This document shows, piece by piece, positions 58,850 to 64,000 of a stretch of DNA of 64,000 nt. Source of the stretch: Luteimonas viscosa (GTDB lineage Bacteria > Pseudomonadota > Gammaproteobacteria > Xanthomonadales > Xanthomonadaceae); contig NZ_VTFT01000001.1 of NCBI RefSeq assembly GCF_008244685.1, forward strand, positions 62,001 to 126,000, in the 5' to 3' direction. Within the stretch, counting starts at the first letter, position 1; every line of letters starts with the position of its first letter. The translations under genes and the position numbers were made by a program. The notes beneath the pieces are model-generated. The model saw nothing but the letters and a program-made list of their open reading frames with translations, was not told the origin of the DNA and made no database searches.

Positions 58850-59920
58850 CTACCCTCGCTGCAGGTCGAACGCAAACGCCTGCGCCGGATTGCGAACGAA
58901 CAGGGCCTGCACCTCGTCCTCGCCAAAGCCGTCGGCGCGCAACGCCGGGATCAGGGTGGTGAACACAGGATCGAACGGATTGAACTCACCGCCATCCGGC
59001 ACACCGGCGTCGTACCAGCCCGCATCCTGGGAAACCAGCACGCGGTGCAGCAGGCCCTCGTCGCGCATGCGGCGGATCAGTTCGAGGTAGCGATCCACCT
59101 GCCCCGGGCGGAAACCGTCGAACGCCACCCAGCCGCCGCGTCGCGCGGCACGGATGTGATGCTCCGCCAGCACTTCGTTCTGGGCGTGTACCCAGATCCA
59201 TGCCGACGGATGCACGCCCTCGGCTTGCAGCAGGTCGAGCTGCTCGAATGCGCAACGCGCATTGCGGCCCGGCGCCACTTCCTCCCAGGGCCCGGTGTGC
59301 GCCGCGATCACCAGGCCGGTGTTGCGATGCGTGAGTGCCGCTGCGCGCACCACCTTGCGCTCGAGCTCGCTGAGCGGATCGCCCTCCAGGCCCAGCTTGA
59401 CCAGACCCGGGCGCACGCCGCTGCCGTCGATGCCATTCCGCCATTCACCGGTCCAGCGCGCGGCCAGCTGCTCGCCCGTCCCTTCCAGCACATGGGGCGC
59501 GTTGAACCGGCCACCCGCGGCGACATAGGCCCCGGTCGCGACCAGCATGTGCAGGCCACTCGCCTGCGACAGGCGCCGGATGAGCCGTGGGTCCCGCCCG
59601 AGCGTGGTCGCGGTGCAGTCGACCAGCGAGCGGCAGCCCAGGCTGCGGATCTTCTGCAGATGCGGCAACACCACCCCGAGCACGGCATCCGCGTCCGCCG
59701 CGAGCGGGTGCGCCAGTTGCTCGGCGTACGGACGCAGGTCGGCGTACAGATGCTCATGGACGAGGGTCATGCCCAGTTCCGACGCCTCGATCTGGCCGTT
59801 CACCGTCATCACGCGTCCATTGCCGCGGGCTTGCGGATGCGTGGGGTGGCTGCGGCATCCCGGCAGGACCAGGCCGCCCGCGGAGGCCGCAAGGGTGGTG
59901 AGAAATGTCCTGCGCTTCAT
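58850..59920 (-). CDS. Phosphotriesterase-family (PTE/PHP-like) hydrolase, Tat or lipoprotein export (356 aa)
   Basis: The start at 59920 (MKRRTFLTTLAASAGGLVLPGC) has GGAGGG 8 bp upstream. The N-terminus combines a twin-arginine-like motif with a lipobox-like LPGC. The binuclear amidohydrolase-fold site of the phosphotriesterase family is complete: H-x-H in LVHEHLYADL, the bridging Lys in GLVKLGLEGDP, His in VIAAHTGPW, a further His in IWVHAQNE and the Asp in LVSQDAGWYDAG. Relatives act on lactones or phosphotriesters. The exported form in Xanthomonadaceae has no known substrate. Confidence 0.88.
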   Translation of the reverse strand: MKRRTFLTTLAASAGGLVLPGCRSHPTHPQARGNGRVMTVNGQIEASELGMTLVHEHLYADLRPYAEQLAHPLAADADAVLGVVLPHLQKIRSLGCRSLVDCTATTLGRDPRLIRRLSQASGLHMLVATGAYVAAGGRFNAPHVLEGTGEQLAARWTGEWRNGIDGSGVRPGLVKLGLEGDPLSELERKVVRAAALTHRNTGLVIAAHTGPWEEVAPGRNARCAFEQLDLLQAEGVHPSAWIWVHAQNEVLAEHHIRAARRGGWVAFDGFRPGQVDRYLELIRRMRDEGLLHRVLVSQDAGWYDAGVPDGGEFNPFDPVFTTLIPALRADGFGEDEVQALFVRNPAQAFAFDLQRG

Positions 59921-60188
59921 CCGCCTCACCCTCCGCTACCTGCATGGATCGACATGCCTGCGTGGCGTTCATCGCACCGCGCTGCCAGGCGGGCGTGCCC
60001 CGTCACCCGATGCGCGAGCCGTACCGTGTCCGCATGCGGGGAACACCTGTCGACCATCCTACGTACGCCTCGACCACGCGCGCAGGGTCGTCGCGGCGTT
60101 TCGTCGCGCGGATCCTTCGGTTCGCCGATTCCTGATCGCGCCGCCAACGTGCGTACCGGGTTGCACCGAACCCAGGGCAGGCAGTCCG

Positions 60189-60506
60189 CTACGGCAGGGT
60201 GAACTTCCGGCTGGGGCGCAACGGCCAGATGGAGGTGAAACGCGCGCCGCCCACCAGACGATGCGCCGCCGAAACGCTGTGCAGCACGCCCAGGTCCTCG
60301 AGCACGGTTTTCGCGCGCCGGAAGGAGTGCCGTGGATCGCCTGTCAGCACGAACAGGTCGATCTCCTTGGCCCCCACGTCGTATCCGTCGGGCACCGCGG
60401 CATCGCCCAGCACCTGCCTGAGCCGGTCCTCGATGGTCGCGAGGAAGCCTTCGTCCGTCAGCGACTTCCTCCAGAACCTGATCACGAGCTGATAGTCCAT
60501 CGCCAT
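60189..60506 (-). CDS. Conserved hypothetical protein (105 aa)
   Basis: The start MAMDYQLVIRFWRKSLTDEGFLATIEDRL at 60506 has AGGAGTACG just upstream. The small soluble protein has an alpha/beta layout: a strand with LVIRFWRKS, a helix, GYDVGAKEIDLFVLTGDPRHSFRRAKTVLED, and the end LVGGARFTSIWPLRPSRKFTLP. The pattern D-V-G-x-x-E-I-D-L-F-V-x-T-x-D-P recurs in a family of small proteins sometimes near toxin or immunity loci, but I cannot assign a role. No partner gene is adjacent. Confidence 0.7.
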   Translation of the reverse strand: MAMDYQLVIRFWRKSLTDEGFLATIEDRLRQVLGDAAVPDGYDVGAKEIDLFVLTGDPRHSFRRAKTVLEDLGVLHSVSAAHRLVGGARFTSIWPLRPSRKFTLP

Positions 60507-60978
60507 CGCGTACTCCTGACGAACCACGCCGCGAAGCGGCATCGGATGGAACGTCCTGCCACGCATCCGCATCTGCGGATGGTCGCGTCGTGGAGTATGC
60601 CTGCAGGCGTCGAGGCACGTCCGCCCGTGTGAAAAACGCGGGTCGCCGCGTTCTTTGCGTGCGACCGGTTTTCTCCAGCCCGTTGCGGGGTGGGCTGCGC
60701 TGCCCCGGACCCGGGCTGGCCGGCGTCCATCCGCGGACACGGCATGCGCACGCCCCGGCGCCCGCAACTTCGCCCACGTGCCGCCCGGCGCAGCCGGCGC
60801 GCGTCGCAGTCGCCTTGACAGGCGCACATCGCCTCTGCTGTGCTGCGCGCGTTATCTCCGTCGCGCTGCCGCCGGCAGCGTGGACCCTCCGTCGAGGGGC
60901 GCTGCAGCGGATTCCGATCCGTCACGCTCGACGCTGGCCCGGATGGCAAGGGCGCCTCTTTGCGAAAGAGGATGCGCG
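60507..60978. other. Intergenic region, nothing recognised
   Basis: 472 bases between a minus-strand hypothetical gene and the plus-strand MOSC pseudogene. No promoter, RNA gene, repeat or small ORF with a credible start could be identified. Confidence 0.35.
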
Positions 60979-61709
60979 ATGCATGGCTCCATGAACTGCA
61001 GGTCTGTCGGCCGCGTGGTCGGCTTGTGGCGTTACCCGGTGAAGTCGATGGCGGCCGAGGCCCTGCCGGAGGTCGACGTGAGTTGGCACGGATTCGCCGG
61101 GGACCGGCGCTGGGCGTTCGTGCGCGATGGCGTGGCACACAGCGGGTTCCCTGGCTGACGCTGCGCGAACGCGCCGACATGAACCACTATCGGCCGTCGT
61201 TCGCCGATCCGGAGCGCCCGGACAAGTCGCGGACCGTCGTGCGGACGCCGGCGGGCGCGACGTTCGACGTTACCGACCCCGCGCTCGCGGCGGAGCTGCA
61301 CCCGGACGGCGCCCGGATGATCCGCCAGGATCGCGGCGTGTTCGACAGCTTCCCGCTCTCGCTCGTCACGAGCGGCACGATCTCGCGGCTCGCAGAGGCG
61401 GTGGGTACGCCGCTCGAGGTGGGGCGATTCCGGCCGAACATCCTGGTGGAAGCGACCGATGGCCAGCCGTTCGCCGAGGACGACTGGCTGGGCTGCGTGC
61501 TGCACGTGGGCGCCATGCGCATGCGCGTGGACAAGCGCGATGGCCGCTGCGTCGTCATCACCATCGACCCGGTGACGGGCGAGCGCAACCCGGCGATCCT
61601 GCGCACGGTCGCGCGCGAGCGCCAAGGCTGCCTCGGCGTCTACGCCTCGACCGTGACGCCGGGGCGCATCGCGCTCGGCGATCCGGTGCTGGTCGAGTCT
61701 CCGGCCTGA
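60979..61709 (+). pseudogene. MOSC domain protein, broken by a one-base frameshift
   Basis: The N-terminal part, MHGSMNCRSVGRVVGLWRYPVKSMAAEALPEVDVSWHGFAGDRRWAFVRDGVAHSGFP, is a MOSC N-terminal (beta-barrel) domain in one frame; it hits a stop at 61156. The rest continues in another frame as WLTLRERADMNHYRPSFADPERPDK ... FRPNILVEATDGQPFAEDDWLGCVLHVGAMRMRV ... RCVVITIDPVTGERNP, ending at 61709. The two join if one C is added to the CCC at 61149-61151, where FPWLTLRE would be restored. The conserved MOSC cysteine (RCVVITIDP) is intact. MOSC proteins bind molybdenum cofactor or reduce N-hydroxylated compounds. This may be a real mutation or a sequencing error in a C-run. Confidence 0.85.
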
Positions 61710-61832
61710 GCGCGTTGCGACGTCCGGCGCCGTCCGGCGCCGCCCTCGTCCCGCACCCCGGTGCGCGGGTACCGAAACCTCGCGCTCGCGCAGAGGCATG
61801 CCGTGCGCCCACGCCGCCGCGCCGTCGTCGAC

Positions 61833-62141
61833 TCAGTCTTCGAGCAGCGGCCGCATGAAGGTCCGCTCGTAGCGCAGCACGCAACCCGACTCGTCCCGGA
61901 TCCTGTCGGCGGCAAGGAACTCGGGGTCGTGGCCGAAGCGCGCGCGGTAGCGCTCGTAGCTGGCGAGGCTGTCGAAGCTGAAAAGCGCCAGCGCCTTGTC
62001 ACTGGCGCCCTCGCCGGGCAGGAAGTAGCCGTGATGGCGGCCGCCATGCAGGTTCACCAGCCGTACCCATTCCCGGGCGAAGCGTTCGAACGCCTCGGTC
62101 TTCGCCGGATCGATGGTGTAGTGGATCACGCAGGTGATCAT
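61833..62141 (-). CDS. NIPSNAP-family protein (102 aa)
   Basis: A dimeric alpha/beta-barrel (ferredoxin-like) protein of about 100 residues: MITCVIHYTIDPAKTEAFERFAREWVRLVNLHGGRHHGYFLPGEGASDKALALFSFDSLASYERYRARFGHDPEF and the end CVLRYERTFMRPL. The order 'I-x-Y-x-I-D-P...F-E-x-x...G-x-x-x-G-Y-x-x-P...A-L-F-S-F-x-S-L-x-x-Y-E-x-Y-R' is that of the NIPSNAP family. Function unknown. No clear ribosome binding site, so the start could lie slightly upstream. Confidence 0.82.
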   Translation of the reverse strand: MITCVIHYTIDPAKTEAFERFAREWVRLVNLHGGRHHGYFLPGEGASDKALALFSFDSLASYERYRARFGHDPEFLAADRIRDESGCVLRYERTFMRPLLED

Positions 62142-62247
62142 CGTGTGGCCGAACGGTCGTCGCGGGGATGTCGCCAGTCTAGCGTCGCCTGGCCTGCGCC
62201 AGCGCCTGCACTCGTTGTCCGCAGGAACCGGCCCGCGGAGTGACGGC

Positions 62248-63342
62248 GTGCGAAATTCGAGACGATGGCGACTGGTGGGCGTCCTCGCCTGCGTGCTGGG
62301 CGGCGCCATGTCGGCGCTGGCCTGGTCCCTGCCCGATGGCGCCATTCCGCAGGCTCCGCACGGCGCGCTGGTCGCGGTCGGCCTGACCGCCGCACTGCTC
62401 GGGCTGGTGTTCGCCGTTCTCGCGCACCGGACCGCGCGGGCCGGATCCCGGCTGGTGCGCGGGATCGGCGAACTGGCGCGCTGGCGCGTGGATGCCGCCG
62501 ACTGGCAGGCCTTCGTCGAAGCCGAGCGCGCCGCGCCGACGGATGCCGCCGGGCGGCGCAACGAACTCTCGCTGCCCGCGCACGTGCCGGCCGAGGGGGT
62601 CGGGATCATCGTCGGCGAGGATGCCATCGACATCGGCGGCAGCATCCACCTGCTGCCGCGCCATGGCGCGCCGGAAGTCCTCGAGGCGGAAATGCGCGCT
62701 GCCGGCGCCGGCCCGGCCGTCGCCGAACTGCACCTGCGCCACCCGCCCAGCCGGGGTCGCAACGGGCGCCTGAATCCGCCGCTGCACAGCCGGCTGACCT
62801 TTCCCGTGGCGCCGGGTGCGTGGCGTGATGCGCGACGTGCGATCGGCCGCTATTCGCTCGGTCGTCCGGGCAAGGCCAGCCTGGTGCACGGCCCAGGCGA
62901 CGGCAGCGATCCGGAGGATCTCAGCCGCTGCGGCCGCTGTCGCTACTGCACCCACCGCTATGCCAGCACCTGCCCCGAATGCGGCGGCGGCATGATCTCG
63001 CGCCGGTGGATCCGGCGCCTGGGCGCGGTCCTGGTCGTGCTCGGTGCCGTACTGGCGGTGGGCATGACCGTGCTGCTGGCCAGACTCGCGCCGATGCTCG
63101 CCAATCCGGGAGTCGAAATCGAGCGCATGCGCTTCAGCGGATCCCCGGCCCAGGCGGTGCTGGTGTGGGCCGTGCTGGGCGCGGTGTGGGTGTTCGGCAC
63201 CACCATCACCGCGCAGGGCGCCTTCCAGATGGCGACCGGACGGCGCGACCTGCGCGTGCTGCTCGCCCTGGCCGGCATTGCGACCCTGGCGTGCGGGGCG
63301 ATGGGAGTCGTCCTGTCGCTGCGCGACGGCGGGCAGTCCTGA
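62248..63342 (+). CDS. Membrane protein with a zinc-ribbon (364 aa)
   Basis: The GTG at 62248 (VRNSRRWRLVG) has GGAG about 8 bp upstream and is preferred to an ATG 38 codons earlier, whose extension has no family features and would overlap the minus-strand gene. Two N-terminal membrane helices (LVGVLACVLGGAMSALAW, LVAVGLTAALLGLVFAVL) are followed by a soluble domain (residues about 75-220). A cysteine cluster CGRCRYCTHRYASTCPEC (about 235-252) looks like a zinc-ribbon or rubredoxin-like knuckle. Three C-terminal helices end the protein. Function unknown. Convergent with the azoreductase gene. Confidence 0.75.
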   Translation: MRNSRRWRLVGVLACVLGGAMSALAWSLPDGAIPQAPHGALVAVGLTAALLGLVFAVLAHRTARAGSRLVRGIGELARWRVDAADWQAFVEAERAAPTDAAGRRNELSLPAHVPAEGVGIIVGEDAIDIGGSIHLLPRHGAPEVLEAEMRAAGAGPAVAELHLRHPPSRGRNGRLNPPLHSRLTFPVAPGAWRDARRAIGRYSLGRPGKASLVHGPGDGSDPEDLSRCGRCRYCTHRYASTCPECGGGMISRRWIRRLGAVLVVLGAVLAVGMTVLLARLAPMLANPGVEIERMRFSGSPAQAVLVWAVLGAVWVFGTTITAQGAFQMATGRRDLRVLLALAGIATLACGAMGVVLSLRDGGQS

Positions 63343-63349
63343 CCGGTGT

Positions 63350-64000
63350 TCAGGCCGGGAGCGGTTCGGCCGGCACGGCAGGCGCGTCGATCTCCGCCAG
63401 CAAGGTATCGACCAGCCGGTCGACGTTCGTCTCGGCCTCCGCCACCGACGCGGCCAGGCGTCCGCCGCCGAACTCTTCGTTCTCGATCGCGATGCCGCGC
63501 AGGTCGTGGATGCCGATGAATCCGAGCGCGGTGCGCAGGTGCGGGTCGAGGTGGTTCATGTGCGCCAGCGGCCCGCCCGCGTCCATGCCGAAGCCACCGC
63601 GCGACGACAGCAGCACCACGCGCCGCGGCCGGTCGGCCAGCAGGGGCACGTAAGGATCCTCCTCGCGCGAAGGATCGAACACCACGGTCCGACCGATGCG
63701 CACGATCGCGTCGATCCATGCCTTCAGCGGGGCGGGCATGCCGAAGTTGTACAGCGGCGCGCCGATCACCAGCAGGTCGCTGCCGATCACTTCGTCGACC
63801 ATCGCATCGCTTTCGGCCAGGCGTTCGATCATCCACGGCTCGCGACGGTTGCGCGGGGTGAATTCCGCCCGGATCCAGTCGTGGTCGACCAGTCGTGGCG
63901 GCGCGGCACCCAGATCCCGGTAGCGGACCGGATCGTGCGGGCGCGCGGCACGCCAGCGGGCGATGAAACGATGGCTCAGCGCGCGCGTATGCGAGCCGTG
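63350..64000 (-). CDS. azoR: FMN-dependent NADH-azoreductase, N-terminus beyond the right edge (partial)
   Basis: The frame is open from 64000 (no start in the window) to the stop at 63350. The visible 216 residues begin in SHTRALSHRFIARWRAARPHDP, a typical flavodoxin-like helix 1, and include DLLVIGAPLYNFGMPAPLKAWIDAIVRIGRTVVFDP (FMN contacts), VVLLSSRGGFGM and YV-PLLADRPRR. The final helix is ASVAEAETNVDRLVDTLLAEIDA. AzoR homodimers use NADH to reduce azo compounds and quinones. About 15-20 N-terminal residues, including the start of the FMN-binding S-x-R-x-x-x-S-x-S region, are missing. Confidence 0.92.
   Translation of the reverse strand, partial: HGSHTRALSHRFIARWRAARPHDPVRYRDLGAAPPRLVDHDWIRAEFTPRNRREPWMIERLAESDAMVDEVIGSDLLVIGAPLYNFGMPAPLKAWIDAIVRIGRTVVFDPSREEDPYVPLLADRPRRVVLLSSRGGFGMDAGGPLAHMNHLDPHLRTALGFIGIHDLRGIAIENEEFGGGRLAASVAEAETNVDRLVDTLLAEIDAPAVPAEPLPA

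Overview
The window is about 64 kb of very GC-rich, densely packed bacterial chromosome. Gene content, intergenic GTAG-type REP/BIME elements, a LacI-type operator matching the xanthomonad xyl-box as I remember it, and short near-identical integron attC sites all point to a gammaproteobacterium of the Xanthomonadaceae/Lysobacteraceae (Lysobacter/Luteimonas/Xanthomonas relatives). No rRNA, tRNA, CRISPR array, phage or classical insertion sequence was seen.

Layout. (1) 1-1945 is the distal end of an integron cassette array: the end of one cassette, four further cassettes with small ORFs on the + strand, four intact attC sites of 52-60 bp and a truncated last site. It is followed by a 21-bp-phased degenerate repeat tract (about 2037-2330). 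(2) 2402-13953 holds a hydrolase/Acg-type oxidoreductase pair, a PQQ-type sugar dehydrogenase, a DUF2235 hydrolase, a GST, a 112-bp BIME array, an extensin-like protein, a glycine-zipper protein, a Tat-exported reductase, and a BlaI repressor/M56 metallopeptidase operon. (3) 14005-31238 is mostly housekeeping and stress genes: RidA, YciI, glutathionyl-hydroquinone reductase, FKBP isomerase, a MASE2-GGDEF cyclase, an EEP lipoprotein, an acyltransferase, an xyl-box-controlled beta-helix protein, an OBAP-like lipoprotein, exonuclease III, a cytochrome c-sugar dehydrogenase fusion and a membrane-anchored winged-helix/TolB regulator. (4) 31477-35571 holds a REP-associated tyrosine transposase, a lipoprotein and the most unusual locus of the window. 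(5) 36200-51432 has GH51, GH3 and acetyl-xylan-esterase-like genes for arabinoxylan use, interspersed with LD-carboxypeptidase, a GGEEF cyclase, YaeQ and a translationally coupled N-formylglutamate amidohydrolase/DUF1704/ATP-grasp operon. (6) 51578-64000 has a RIO-type kinase, a pseudouridine synthase, a ROK-like protein with permuted motif order, a VOC protein, a divergent Lrp/RidA pair, a TPR protein, a phosphotriesterase homologue, a frameshifted MOSC gene, a NIPSNAP-like protein, a zinc-ribbon membrane protein and a truncated FMN azoreductase at the right edge.

The standout system is at 32796-35571 (minus strand). A 72-residue peptide gene with the features of a split-borosin RiPP precursor lies 28 bp upstream of an 842-residue protein. 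That protein reads signal peptide, periplasmic helical/TPR region, transmembrane helix, GGDEF diguanylate cyclase, and then a C-terminal SAM-dependent tetrapyrrole-methylase-fold domain. The last domain has the hallmark motifs and most catalytic residues of borosin peptide-backbone alpha-N-methyltransferases (OphMA/SonM type). This suggests one membrane protein that couples an envelope signal to both c-di-GMP synthesis and ribosomal-peptide N-methylation. I do not know of a described example, but I could not search.

All calls come from reading the sequence and from remembered family features. No database search was run, and starts are chosen from ribosome binding sites, signal peptides and overlaps.
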